A DNA stretch of 64,000 bases from Agrobacterium sp. a22-2 (GCF_012276985.1 NZ_JAAXMM010000004.1:303736-367735), one strand, 5' to 3'; positions 18,031 through 26,921 are shown, counted from the stretch's first letter. Program-made: numbers and translations. The notes: generated by a model from the sequence alone, not told the origin.

Positions 18031-18873
18031 GTGGTTAAAGTCACGGTTCACAAGACGGTCGGGCTGGATATGGGCGGTCTCGACATGTCGGTGCTGTTCG
18101 AGGGCATCAGCTATACCGGCAGCAGCACGGTTTACACAATCAACTATGGTGACGGTTTCCGCGACCAGTTCCGCGGCACCGGTTTTCGTTACGATTCCAA
18201 TGCGACGCCGATAGCCGGAACCGTGACGACTTATATCGGCTATCGCAATTCGACCCAATTGGTGCTGGTCGAGGGAATGAGTGTTGCGGCGACGGCGATC
18301 GTTAAGTCCGCGAGTACGTCGAGCCTTGCCGATGATCGCGCCCTGATCAACAAGATCCTGGCCGGTGCCGATACGATCAATGGCGGCAATCTGCAAGACG
18401 ATGTCGGCGGACGCGGCGGCAACGACATCATGAACGGCAATGGCGGCAACGACATTTTGTCGGGCGACAGCGGTCATGATCGCCTGAACGGCGGCGGGGG
18501 AGCCGACAGGTTAACCGGTGGCGCGGGTGCCGACAGGCTGACCGGCGGCATAGGTGGCGATCAGTTCATTTTCAAGGCAATTTCCGACAGCACCGTTGCC
18601 GTCGGGGGGCGTGATACTGTTCTGGACTTCGTGGCGTCACAGGGAGATCGCATCAACCTGACGGCGATCGACGCCAATAGCAGGATGGCCGGCAATCAGG
18701 CTTTCTCGTTCATCGGCAACGATGGGTTCAGCAAGACGGCGGGCGAGTTACGTTTCGTCAAAGGCTCGTCCGACAGCTATCTCTACGGCGATGTGAACGG
18801 TGACGGAAAAGCCGACTTCGCCATACATTTCGACGATGGCCTATCGTTCGCCCAGGGTGCGTTTCTGCTCTAG
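18031..18873 (+). CDS. RTX-type calcium-binding secreted protein (second copy)
   Basis: 280 residues starting at GTG with GGAGG five bases upstream; an earlier in-frame GTG at 18007 lacks such a site. Residues 1-115 form a beta-rich domain unlike the first RTX protein (contains SVLFEG, INYGDG and GFRYDSNATP). A short run of GGxGxD repeats (about 120-180) follows, then a C-terminal M10_C-like domain (about 180-280) whose FIGNDGF, AGELRF and YGDVNGDGKADF segments align with the first copy, ending FLL. No signal peptide, no catalytic domain and no type I secretion genes nearby. Probably exported by a general RTX exporter elsewhere (inference). Confidence 0.83.
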   Translation: MVKVTVHKTVGLDMGGLDMSVLFEGISYTGSSTVYTINYGDGFRDQFRGTGFRYDSNATPIAGTVTTYIGYRNSTQLVLVEGMSVAATAIVKSASTSSLADDRALINKILAGADTINGGNLQDDVGGRGGNDIMNGNGGNDILSGDSGHDRLNGGGGADRLTGGAGADRLTGGIGGDQFIFKAISDSTVAVGGRDTVLDFVASQGDRINLTAIDANSRMAGNQAFSFIGNDGFSKTAGELRFVKGSSDSYLYGDVNGDGKADFAIHFDDGLSFAQGAFLL

Positions 18874-18882
18874 CCGATGGGC

Positions 18883-18911
18883 GGCGCGCTTTTTTGATAC
18901 CCAGGCGCGCC
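18883..18911 (+). terminator. hairpin after the second RTX gene
   Basis: GGCGCGC and GCGCGCC arms flank a T-rich loop 10 bases after the stop codon. The T-run sits in the loop, not after the stem, so function as a terminator is uncertain. Confidence 0.35.
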
Positions 18912-18963
18912 TTGGCTTTCACGCGCTATAGCGCTGTGATCGGCACCGATAAATTGTTCTGAT

Positions 18964-19075
18964 GGGAAGGAGTGGCACGCCCTAGGGGAGTCGAACCCCT
19001 CTTCCCAGAATGAAAATCTGGTGTCCTAACCGATAGACGAAGGGCGCGTGCGCTCCGTGGCGCCCTTATAGTCAG
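18964..19075. repeat. 112-bp direct repeat carrying tRNA-Glu, unit 1
   Basis: Exact duplicate of 19251-19362. It includes the tRNA, about nine bases downstream of its 3' end and about 28 bases upstream of its 5' end. Confidence 0.9.
18973..19047 (-). tRNA. tRNA-Glu (anticodon TTC), copy 1
   Basis: 75 bases including an encoded CCA. Cloverleaf arms are complete: acceptor 5' GCGCCCT with 3' AGGGCGT (terminal pair is G-U), anticodon stem CCAGA/TCTGG around TTTTCAT giving anticodon TTC, T-arm GAGGGGTTCGACTCCCC. Identical to the copy at 19260. Confidence 0.96.
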
Positions 19076-19250
19076 GGGCCGTGAAAGCCGCAAGCGGAAT
19101 CTTGCTGTTTTTCCACCGGGATTTCGAAAAATATCGCGCATTGATCGCGACCTAAATGCACCGACAACAGGCGTCCCCAAACGGATGTAGCGCATTCGGC
19201 AACGGCCCGATAAAGGGCGTCCCAGTTTCATCATCTGTCATGGAAAAAGA

Positions 19251-19362
19251 GGGAAGGAGTGGCACGCCCTAGGGGAGTCGAACCCCTCTTCCCAGAATGA
19301 AAATCTGGTGTCCTAACCGATAGACGAAGGGCGCGTGCGCTCCGTGGCGCCCTTATAGTCAG
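19251..19362. repeat. 112-bp direct repeat carrying tRNA-Glu, unit 2
   Basis: Exact duplicate of 18964-19075, offset by 287 bases. The 175 bases between the two units are not repeated and hold no gene. Confidence 0.9.
19260..19334 (-). tRNA. tRNA-Glu (anticodon TTC), copy 2
   Basis: Base-for-base identical to the tRNA at 18973-19047, with anticodon TTC and encoded CCA. Both copies read leftwards and carry the same upstream bases. Confidence 0.96.
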
Positions 19363-19545
19363 ACCATTCGGATCCGGCAAGCGTCAATTTCGGTTTTTTA
19401 TCAAAAAAATGACAGCTGTGAACAAGCGCTGGCTTTTGGCGATTTTCCAAGACGAATCAGGCTGTTGGATGTTGACGTTGCTGCAGCCGGCAACCGCTGC
19501 CTGTCGCGGCTTGCCATGCACTTTGTGCTGACTTTGCGGTTTCGG

Positions 19546-20274
19546 CTAACGGCTGGCGGTGGTGTCGCGGCGGTGCAGGCGGCGCAGCACGGAGCCTTTC
19601 TTTTTCTTAACGCCCGGTGCCAGGACAGGCTCGGCCGGGACCTCTTGCGTCGTTGCCTCCGGCGATTCTGCCTTTGCCTCGACGGCGGGGGGCGAGGCTT
19701 CCGTTTCGGGCGGATTCACCTGAACCGGCTGCTCTGTGGTTTCCTCCGGCATTGCCGATCCCGGCGGTGCGCTGAAGACGCTGGCGAAAGCGGGGTTGAT
19801 GCCGCGGGTCGGCATGTCCTGGGGTACCAGGCTGGCGACTGCGGCCTGGGTGACGGGCACTTGTGCGTCCGGATCCATGCCCGGCTCCGGGCCGTATTGC
19901 GGTGGATTGGTGGAAAAAATACTGGAGCGTCCGGCCTGGATGCCGGTCGGCTGGGTGATCAGCGCTGCCATGTCGCTCCGAGGTGCCGTGCCGTCGACGA
20001 CCGCGGCCTCCAGCTCGTCGCTGGCAGCAGACCATTCCGGCGTCGGCTCCGATGCCGCGGCCACCATGGGGTCGACATAGCCGCTCTTGGGACCTTTGGC
20101 CTTGGCCTTTGCGTCGGTCGCCTCGGCGGGCAGTTCAGGCAGATCGGCGTCGCCGATGGCGGCGCTGTCCTTCGATGTCGTGGCGCACCCGCCGAGAAGG
20201 AGCACCGCTAGTGCAACGCCGGCGGCCAGGCTGATCTGTTTGGCCGCTATTCTATATCCGGTTGCTGACGGCAC
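19546..20274 (-). CDS. proline/glutamate-rich lipoprotein
   Basis: 242 residues, no named family recognised. The N-terminus has a charged start, a hydrophobic helix and the lipobox LLGGC (Cys about residue 30), so it is likely lipid-anchored in the periplasm. The remainder is low-complexity and rich in Pro, Glu, Ala and Thr, ending in a strongly basic tail (KKKKGSVLRRLHRR). Such a layout suggests an extended, periplasm-spanning tether, with the basic end perhaps binding peptidoglycan, nucleic acid or LPS (inference). Confidence 0.75.
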   Translation of the reverse strand: MPSATGYRIAAKQISLAAGVALAVLLLGGCATTSKDSAAIGDADLPELPAEATDAKAKAKGPKSGYVDPMVAAASEPTPEWSAASDELEAAVVDGTAPRSDMAALITQPTGIQAGRSSIFSTNPPQYGPEPGMDPDAQVPVTQAAVASLVPQDMPTRGINPAFASVFSAPPGSAMPEETTEQPVQVNPPETEASPPAVEAKAESPEATTQEVPAEPVLAPGVKKKKGSVLRRLHRRDTTASR

Positions 20275-20381
20275 CGCGCAAACTCCTTACGGTCTGGCTG
20301 ATGGCCAGACGTCCTATCCAACGCCCATGGCGTATCATGGGCGTCAGAATGACGGAGCAATCTTGCGCGAGGCCGTTTGCC

Positions 20382-20822
20382 TCACCAGGCGCCGGTGTTC
20401 TGCATGGACGCCCAGGGCTCGGCCGGGGCCAGGCTCTCGCCCTTCTGGAGGATTTCGATCGAGATGCCGTCCGGCGAGCGCACGAAGGCCATGTGGCCGT
20501 CGCGGGGCGGACGGTTGATGGTGACGCCGTTTTCCATCAGCTTCAGGCAGGTGGCGTAGATATCGTCGACCTCGTAGGCGAGATGGCCGAAATTGCGACC
20601 ACCGGTGTAATCTTCCGGATCCCAGTTATAGGTGAGTTCAAGGCAGGGCGCCTTGTCGGCGTGGGCGGCCCCGACGTCTTCGTCGGCGGCCAGGAAGATC
20701 AGCGTGAAGCGCCCCTTGTCATTTTCGATGCGGCGGACCTCGGCCAGGCCGAAAAGCTCGCAATAAAATCTGAGCGAAGCATCCAGATCTTTGACCCTGA
20801 CCATCGTATGCAGATAACGCAT
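20382..20822 (-). CDS. gloA: lactoylglutathione lyase (glyoxalase I)
   Basis: 146 residues, one glyoxalase/VOC domain pair. Converts the methylglyoxal-glutathione hemithioacetal to S-lactoylglutathione. Metal-ligand positions typical of the family are visible: His5 in RYLHTMVRV, a Glu in LELTYN, a His in FGHLAYEV and a Glu in ISIEIL. Transcribed divergently from the cold-shock gene at 21012. Slightly longer than E. coli GloA by a C-terminal tail. Confidence 0.93.
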   Translation of the reverse strand: MRYLHTMVRVKDLDASLRFYCELFGLAEVRRIENDKGRFTLIFLAADEDVGAAHADKAPCLELTYNWDPEDYTGGRNFGHLAYEVDDIYATCLKLMENGVTINRPPRDGHMAFVRSPDGISIEILQKGESLAPAEPWASMQNTGAW

Positions 20823-21011
20823 AGTTCATCTCCTCTTTGTTTGTGCCGATATGGGCCAGGCGACAGCCTGGAGCAAGGCTAGAGCTTCAAAAAAGCAGCT
20901 GGGAATATTTTAAACTAGGGCTTGCGCGGAACCGTTGCCGGAATGTTAATCTGTTCGTCAAGAATCAGTTAACTGTCACAATGTGTCGCGTAATCGAGGG
21001 GCGGGTAGAAG

Positions 21012-21590
21012 ATGACGGACAGGATTTCATCTAAGGAAATTCTTGATTTCGACGAGCTGGCCGGCGAACCGGTCGACCTCATCGAAATCACCGGCGTTGT
21101 CAAATGGTTCGACGTTGCCAAGGGCTTCGGTTTCATCGTTCCCGACAACGGCATGCAGGATGTTCTGCTGCATGTGACCTGCCTGCGGCGCGACGGTTTC
21201 CAGACCATTCTCGAGGGCACCCGGATCGTCGCCCTGGTGCAGCGCCGCGAACGCGGCTATCAGGCGTTCCGCATTCTGTCGATGGACCAGTCGACGGCCG
21301 TCCATCCCTCGCAGATGCCACCGGTTCGCACCCATGTGCAGGTGACGCCGTCGAGCGGCCTCGAGCGTGTCCTGGTCAAATGGTTCAATCGCACCAAGGG
21401 TTTCGGCTTTCTGACGCGCGGCGAGGGCACCGAAGATATCTTCGTTCATATGGAAACGCTGCGGCGCTTCGGCCTCACCGAACTGCGTCCCGGACAGACC
21501 GTGCTGGTGCGGTTCGGCAATGGCGACAAGGGCTTGATGGCTGCCGAGATCCATCCGGACAATCCGGGTCCTGCAAGTCTGGCCCATTGA
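21012..21590 (+). CDS. protein with two cold-shock domains
   Basis: 192 residues with two complete CSDs in tandem, about 27-95 and 117-185. Both carry the nucleic-acid-binding RNP1 core KGFGF and the VKWF strand; RNP2 is modified in the first (VLLHV) and conventional in the second (IFVHM). Likely a cytoplasmic RNA chaperone or single-stranded nucleic-acid binder; double-CSD proteins are common in alphaproteobacteria. The downstream DUF192 gene begins one base after the stop codon, so they are probably cotranscribed. Confidence 0.92.
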   Translation: MTDRISSKEILDFDELAGEPVDLIEITGVVKWFDVAKGFGFIVPDNGMQDVLLHVTCLRRDGFQTILEGTRIVALVQRRERGYQAFRILSMDQSTAVHPSQMPPVRTHVQVTPSSGLERVLVKWFNRTKGFGFLTRGEGTEDIFVHMETLRRFGLTELRPGQTVLVRFGNGDKGLMAAEIHPDNPGPASLAH

Positions 21591-21591
21591 G

Positions 21592-22065
21592 ATGAGCTCG
21601 CTGCAAATCTGGTTGAAGAGCGCTGTCATGGCGCTTTTTTTGATTCTGCCGACCGTCGTGCAGGCACAGGCGCCACAGTTTGAGACAGGGCGCTTGGTGA
21701 TCCAGACGGCGTCCGGCATCCGCCACGAATTCACCGTCGAGCGCGCCACAAGCCCGGCGCAACGTGAGGTCGGCCTGATGCACCGCACCGTGCTTGATGC
21801 CGACCACGGCATGCTGTTCGACTTCGGCACGCCCCGCACCGTGATGATGTGGATGAAGAACACGCCGCTGCCGCTCGACATGCTATTCATCGACGACACG
21901 GGCCTGGTGATCCGCATCGAATCGCGCACCACACCGTTTTCGGAGAGCATCATCGCCTCCGGCGGCATCGTCCGGTTCGTGCTGGAAATCAACGGAGGCC
22001 GATCGGAAGCGCTGGGGATTGCGGCGGGAGACCAGGTCGTCGAAGGGCTTGACGATGGTCGATGA
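21592..22065 (+). CDS. DUF192 family exported protein
   Basis: 157 residues. Signal peptide at 1-25 ending VQA, then a DUF192 domain with the family segments REVGLMHR, MLFDFG, MMWMKNTPLPLDMLFID and the C-terminal LEINGG. Expected in the periplasm; no biochemical function is established for the family. It follows the double cold-shock gene with one base between, an arrangement that suggests cotranscription but not an obvious shared role. Confidence 0.88.
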   Translation: MSSLQIWLKSAVMALFLILPTVVQAQAPQFETGRLVIQTASGIRHEFTVERATSPAQREVGLMHRTVLDADHGMLFDFGTPRTVMMWMKNTPLPLDMLFIDDTGLVIRIESRTTPFSESIIASGGIVRFVLEINGGRSEALGIAAGDQVVEGLDDGR

Positions 22066-22161
22066 GCGCTTTCAGGCTTAATGTACATGGGTGCGAGAAA
22101 AGCGGATTTTGCTGTTGCGGCCAAGGGATGAACCGTGTATCTCCGCTCATGATTGCCGTAG

Positions 22162-22238
<77 letters not shown>

Positions 22239-22334
22239 TTCGGCAGGGCGACTTTGCCGCCTGCAGCGTGTGACCGCGATCATGAGGATCAGGGAGGTTT
22301 CTCTCTGACCCTGTCCACAGGGAGCTTTATGGGA

Positions 22335-22640
22335 ATGTCTGCCAAGATCTATCGCCCCGCCAAGACCGCCATGCAGTCCGGCAAGGCAAAGACCCATGTC
22401 TGGCTGCTCGAGTTCGATCAGGCCGGCCCTCGCAAGATCGATCCGATCATGGGCTATACCAGTTCGGCCGATACCCGGCAGCAAGTCAAGCTGACGTTTG
22501 AAACGCTGGAGCAGGCGGAAGCCTATGCGACGCGCAACGGCATCGAATACCGGGTGATTCTCCCCAAGGAAGCCAACCGTCAGGTTGTATCCTATACCGA
22601 CAATTTCCGTTTCAACCGCATGCAGCCCTGGACTCACTAA
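22335..22640 (+). CDS. NDUFS4-like NADH dehydrogenase accessory subunit (ETC_C1)
   Basis: 101 residues, homologous to the 18-kDa/NDUFS4 supernumerary subunit of mitochondrial complex I, which occurs in alphaproteobacteria. Typical segments are AKIYRPAKTAMQSG, WLLEFD, MGYTSSADT, and the C-terminal YTDNFRFNRMQPWTH. It stabilises the matrix-arm of complex I near the NADH-oxidising module (family knowledge). An ATG at 22329 is an alternative start; 22335 is chosen because it gives the usual MSAKIY N-terminus. Set between two tRNA genes. Confidence 0.92.
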   Translation: MSAKIYRPAKTAMQSGKAKTHVWLLEFDQAGPRKIDPIMGYTSSADTRQQVKLTFETLEQAEAYATRNGIEYRVILPKEANRQVVSYTDNFRFNRMQPWTH

Positions 22641-22693
22641 CGCTCATCAGCGCCCGGGTCCGCGGCTCGGTTTGTTCCGGTGACGCCGGAAAC

Positions 22694-22770
<77 letters not shown>

Positions 22771-23505
22771 AAATTCCTTCTGTCTTTCCTGCATTCTCGA
22801 TTCCGTTCAAATCGCCGGCCGCGACATTGGCATTGGGGCTTCGCATGGCGCGTCCGTTCGGCCAAGAAGCCCGATTCGCTTTGCCAAAGTTGCGCCTTTC
22901 TCAACGGGATGCGTTGTCATTGGTTCGTTTCCTCGCAATTCGCTGTCGCCAATATCGGGCGAGTTGCTTAGAGGCGAATACATGTGTCGAAACCCGCCTA
23001 GAAGAGAAAATCGCGATGAAGGCAGGTTGAATAGGCGCCCCATTCAATCATCCAGGATTGAAATTCACCGCAGGGGGCCAAAATAGCGACGCGCATGAGA
23101 AGGACATCTCCCCGGACCTATCTAGGCTACAGTTCGACGTTGCGATGCCGGAAATGCGCTTTCCGATGCCGGAATTGCGGATGACGGAATCGGTCGCCAT
23201 TCTGATTTTATACTTAATCTGTTTTTTGTATTTATGTAATAAAATTATTATTCTGCGTATATTGTATGAATCAATTTCGTCATAAATCTGAATTTCTGAA
23301 TTAATAGCTATGATATTTTTGTCTGCTTAAGGATTTTTCTGTGAATTAAAATTTAGTAACTGTCATTTAGCAATTTATATATTTGGAATTAATCAGAAAT
23401 AAACTCTTTTTAACGCTTTCTTAATGTCTGAATCTCAAAACAGGGGTGGCGAAAACGCCGATATCGACCCACGCGCAGATGAAATGCGCTTATTCGAGGA
23501 TCTTC
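22771..23505. other. 735-bp gene-free stretch: AT-rich leader of the pilus operon
   Basis: No convincing gene. A 75-codon frame at 23058 lacks a ribosome site and has unlike codon use. Up to about 23180 composition is near the local average, with a short repeated GATGCCGGAA motif (around 23144 and 23166). From about 23200 to 23430 it becomes strongly AT-rich with many TA steps, unlike anything else in the window. This is where the pilus promoter must lie. AT-rich TA-step DNA is the kind bound by MucR/Ros-type regulators in this group (inference). Confidence 0.6.
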
Positions 23506-24021
23506 ATGATGAAGTTTACAGTTCCAGCCGCGACAATTGCCGTCGCTCTCTTTCTCTCCTCCACCACCGCATTCTCCCAGACCCAGACCGGCGACATGGC
23601 AGTATCGATGACCGTCGCCGCCGAATGCACGATAGCAACCGAAGCTCTGGCTTTTGGCACGGTTGGGATCATCGACACCAATATCGATGCTGAGGCAAAC
23701 CTCACGGTGCAATGCACCTCTGGCTCTGCTTACCAGATCTCCCTTGATGACGGCCTTGGTGTTGGCGCAACAACGGCCGCACGTCTGCTGACCAATACGG
23801 CCACCAGCGACGACGTCGCGACCTACTCGCTATACCAGGACGCCAGCCGCACCACAGTCTGGGGCAGTACGGCTGGTACGAATACGGTCGACAGCGACGC
23901 CGCAACAGGCGCCGATGAAGTCATCACCGTCTATGGACGGGTCGATGCGGGCCAGAACGTCGCCACCGGTACCTATCAGGATACCGTGGTTGCGACGATC
24001 ACCTACGGCACCGGACTCTAA
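23506..24021 (+). CDS. SCPU-domain pilin, Csu/archaic type
   Basis: 171 residues. Signal peptide ends about residue 25 (AFSQ), followed by one spore-coat-U (SCPU) domain of about 145 residues. Two cysteines (in AECTIAT and VQCTSGS) can form the usual subunit disulfide. The C-terminal strand pattern GTYQDTVVATITY is typical of Csu-type pilins. GAGGA precedes the tandem ATG codons at 23506 and 23509. First gene of the pilus operon and the likely major subunit; polymerises by donor-strand exchange outside the cell (family knowledge). Confidence 0.85.
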   Translation: MMKFTVPAATIAVALFLSSTTAFSQTQTGDMAVSMTVAAECTIATEALAFGTVGIIDTNIDAEANLTVQCTSGSAYQISLDDGLGVGATTAARLLTNTATSDDVATYSLYQDASRTTVWGSTAGTNTVDSDAATGADEVITVYGRVDAGQNVATGTYQDTVVATITYGTGL

Positions 24022-24045
24022 GCGACCAACGACGAGGATAACATT

Positions 24046-24474
24046 ATGACCTACTTGCGCCTTATTGCGGCAAGCTTGGCCGTATGCCTATCGGCAGTCA
24101 TCGCGAATGCAGCCGCGTTACGTGTGTCACCGATCGGACTCGACCTGAAAATGGGATCCGCGGCCTCTACCGTGCGACTGTGGAACGACGCCCGCACGGC
24201 AACCAGCGTCCAGGTTCGGGTCTTCCGCTGGACCAAAGTCAATGGCAAGGAGAGGCTTGATCCGACCCAGGACGTGGTCGCCAGCCCGCCGATCACCAAG
24301 CTCGCCCCGGGAACCGAAAACCTCATCCGGGTCGTGCGCGTCAGCAAGACTCCTGTCAGCGGCACCGAAGCCTACCGGCTCGTGATCGACGAACTGCCGG
24401 ATCCCAGCAAGAAAGTCCCAGGTCAGGTCAATGTGATGATCCGGCACTCGATTCCTGTTCGCTTCTCTGAATAG
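24046..24474 (+). CDS. PapD-like pilus chaperone, single-domain (short)
   Basis: 142 residues. Signal peptide of about 22 residues, then one Ig-like domain of the periplasmic chaperone family: ALRVSPIGLDL (G1-donor partner region start), VRLWND, VFRWTKVNGKERLDPTQDVVASPP, TENLIRVVR with the conserved Arg, and YRLVIDELP. The protein ends at MIRHSIPVRFSE, exactly where the first domain of normal two-domain chaperones (about 240-270 residues) ends. The next gene's start lies 8 bases further, so no room remains for a lost second domain in another frame. Whether it works alone is unknown. Confidence 0.82.
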   Translation: MTYLRLIAASLAVCLSAVIANAAALRVSPIGLDLKMGSAASTVRLWNDARTATSVQVRVFRWTKVNGKERLDPTQDVVASPPITKLAPGTENLIRVVRVSKTPVSGTEAYRLVIDELPDPSKKVPGQVNVMIRHSIPVRFSE

Positions 24475-24482
24475 GGCGTCCT

Positions 24483-26921
24483 GTGACAAGACCAATCGGC
24501 CGGACGCTGGCAATCAGCGCGCTCGCCATGCTCGCCTGGCCGCTTGGCGCCATGGCGGGATCCGGGAAACCATCCCCGGATCCCGCCACAGCGGCGGACC
24601 AGGACCAGACCGCAATGGCGACCGGGCGCGATCTCTTTCTTGCTGTATCCGTCAACGGAGTTCAAACCGATCTCGTCGCGGCCTTCCATCAGGACGCGGA
24701 CGGCACTCTTAGCATCGAAGCCACGCAACTGCGCAATGTCGGTATCCTGCCTCAGGCGAATGCCAAGATGGCCAATGGCCGGATCCGGATCGACCGTCTG
24801 GCGTCCGTGCGCTACGTCTACGATGAACTCAACCAGAGTATCGCCTTTACCGCCGCCGACGGCCAGCGCGCGCCGCGGATTATCGACGCAAAGGCACCGA
24901 AGCGCGGTGCCGACAAGAAGCAGGCACGGCTACAGGCGCAATCCTCCTATGGGGCACTGATGAATTATTCTCTGCGGGGCGCCATCGACAATTCCGGCAG
25001 CGACGAACGCTACGCCATTTCCGGCCTCAGCGGCACGTTTGAAGCGCGAAGCTTCGGTCCGCTGGGTGTGATCAGTAACAGCTTCATCGCCAGCACGTCC
25101 GACAGCTGGTATTATGATTCCACCCGACTGGAAAGCACGTGGAGCTATTCCGACCAGTCGTCGATGATAACGTACAATGCCGGCGATATCATTACCGGCG
25201 GATTGGGCTGGACACGCTCCACCCGCCTCGGTGGCGTGCAGATACAACGCAATTTCGACCTGCGCTCGGATCTCGTGACGTTTCCGGTCCCCTCGATGTC
25301 CGGCAGCGCTGCCGTTCCTTCGACGGTCGACGTCTATCTCGACAATGCGCGGCGCTTCACAGGCCAGGTCGACTCCGGTCCCTTCGAAATCACCAATCTG
25401 CCAATCGTCGATGGGACGGGCACCGCCCGTGTCGTCGTGACCGACGCACAAGGACAGCAGGTCACCACCGAATCCGACTTCATCGCCTCCAACAAATTGC
25501 TGTCGCCCGGCCTTCTGGACTTCTCGGCCGAAGTCGGATTCGCACGGCTGAACTACGGCGTGAATTCGAACGACTACGACAAGCGACCTTATGCCTCGGC
25601 AACCGCGCGGTCCGGCGTCAGCAGATGGATGACCCTGGAGGGCCATGCCGAGGGCGGCGAGGATCTGCTCAACGGCGGCTTCGGCGCGGTTTTCGCCTCG
25701 CGCCTGCTCGGCGTTCTATCGATATCCGCCGCCGGCAGCCTGAGCACAGACGGGCCGGGCCGGCAGCTGGGCCTCTCGCTGGAGAGGGATTTTTGGGGTG
25801 TTCATCTGAATGCCCGGCTGCAGCGCAGTTTCGGCAACTATCAGGATATCGCCTCTATCACGGCGGACGAGCAGGAGCCCGGCGCCGATACTCTGTCGAG
25901 GTCTTCCGATCCGCCGAGGGCGCTCGAACAGATCTCCGCCTCTGTGCCGCTGATGTTTGACGATTCCAATATAAATTTCAGCTATACCCACTACGAATAT
26001 ACCGACGGCGATGAGAGCCGTGTTCTCGGCATTTCCTATAACCGCCCGATCTTCAACGGCAGCACCATTTCCGTCTCCGCCATCGAGGATCTGGAAGATC
26101 ATGCGTTCGGGATCTATGCCAGTCTGATCGTTCCCATCGGCGCAAAGGAGACGGCGACAACCTCGGCTTCGTCCCAGGACGGCGATTTTTCCATCACCGA
26201 GCGGGTAACCCATTCGCAGGGCCAGCAGATCGGCGACTACGGCTGGAGCGTTGCCCGGCAGCAATCTGACGATTCGTTGACGTCTGCTTCGGCAAGCTAC
26301 CGGACATCCGCCGCAAACGTTACAGCGCGGGTTGACGTCCGCGACGACAAAAACCGTGCGACCATCAACCTGGACGGCGCCGTGGTCGCCTCGGGAGGCG
26401 GGGTATTCGTCTCAAACCAGATCCACGACGCCTTCGCCATTGTCGATGCCGGTGCGCCGAATGTCGAAGTGCAATATGAAAACCGCCCTGTCGGCGTGAC
26501 GAACAGCGATGGCAAGCTGCTGTTGCCGCGCCTTCGCTCCTACGAGCGCAACCGCATCTCGATCGATCCGACCAATCTGCCGCTCGACGCCGTGGTCAAC
26601 AATACCCGGGACGTGGTCATGCCCGCCGACCGTTCCGGCGTCGTCGTCAAGTTCGATGTCGATGCTCATCCCGATGCCGGGCTGGTGAGCTTTACCATGC
26701 CGAACGGCGAGCCCGTGCCGATGGGGGCCGTCGGCAAGATCGCGCCGGACAAAGAGCCGTTCATCATCGGCTACGACGGCCAGGCGCTGGTCGAAGACCT
26801 TGTCGCCGTCAACCATGCCAGCATCACCCTGCGCGACGGCAGCGTCTGCGTCGCGACATTCCGCTACAAAGCCGATCCCGGCAAACAAGTGAGTATCCGC
26901 GATGCGATATGCCGACCCTAG
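24483..26921 (+). CDS. outer-membrane usher, Csu/archaic chaperone-usher type
   Basis: 812 residues starting at GTG. Signal peptide of about 25 residues, a periplasmic N-terminal domain, a long 24-strand beta-barrel region with the plug segment (TVDVYLDNARRFTGQVDSG), and C-terminal periplasmic domains including CVATFRY. It exports and polymerises pilin subunits delivered by the chaperone. Length fits the family. The last 20 bases overlap the adhesin gene, so the two are probably translationally coupled. Confidence 0.9.
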   Translation: MTRPIGRTLAISALAMLAWPLGAMAGSGKPSPDPATAADQDQTAMATGRDLFLAVSVNGVQTDLVAAFHQDADGTLSIEATQLRNVGILPQANAKMANGRIRIDRLASVRYVYDELNQSIAFTAADGQRAPRIIDAKAPKRGADKKQARLQAQSSYGALMNYSLRGAIDNSGSDERYAISGLSGTFEARSFGPLGVISNSFIASTSDSWYYDSTRLESTWSYSDQSSMITYNAGDIITGGLGWTRSTRLGGVQIQRNFDLRSDLVTFPVPSMSGSAAVPSTVDVYLDNARRFTGQVDSGPFEITNLPIVDGTGTARVVVTDAQGQQVTTESDFIASNKLLSPGLLDFSAEVGFARLNYGVNSNDYDKRPYASATARSGVSRWMTLEGHAEGGEDLLNGGFGAVFASRLLGVLSISAAGSLSTDGPGRQLGLSLERDFWGVHLNARLQRSFGNYQDIASITADEQEPGADTLSRSSDPPRALEQISASVPLMFDDSNINFSYTHYEYTDGDESRVLGISYNRPIFNGSTISVSAIEDLEDHAFGIYASLIVPIGAKETATTSASSQDGDFSITERVTHSQGQQIGDYGWSVARQQSDDSLTSASASYRTSAANVTARVDVRDDKNRATINLDGAVVASGGGVFVSNQIHDAFAIVDAGAPNVEVQYENRPVGVTNSDGKLLLPRLRSYERNRISIDPTNLPLDAVVNNTRDVVMPADRSGVVVKFDVDAHPDAGLVSFTMPNGEPVPMGAVGKIAPDKEPFIIGYDGQALVEDLVAVNHASITLRDGSVCVATFRYKADPGKQVSIRDAICRP

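Noticed and set aside
23058..23285. A 75-codon frame before the pilus operon
   Set aside because: No ribosome site, and its second half lies in the AT-rich leader where open frames arise by chance.
24475..24560. Frameshifted remainder of the chaperone's second domain
   Set aside because: All frames here are explained by the usher start and signal peptide; no chaperone-like strand pattern is present.
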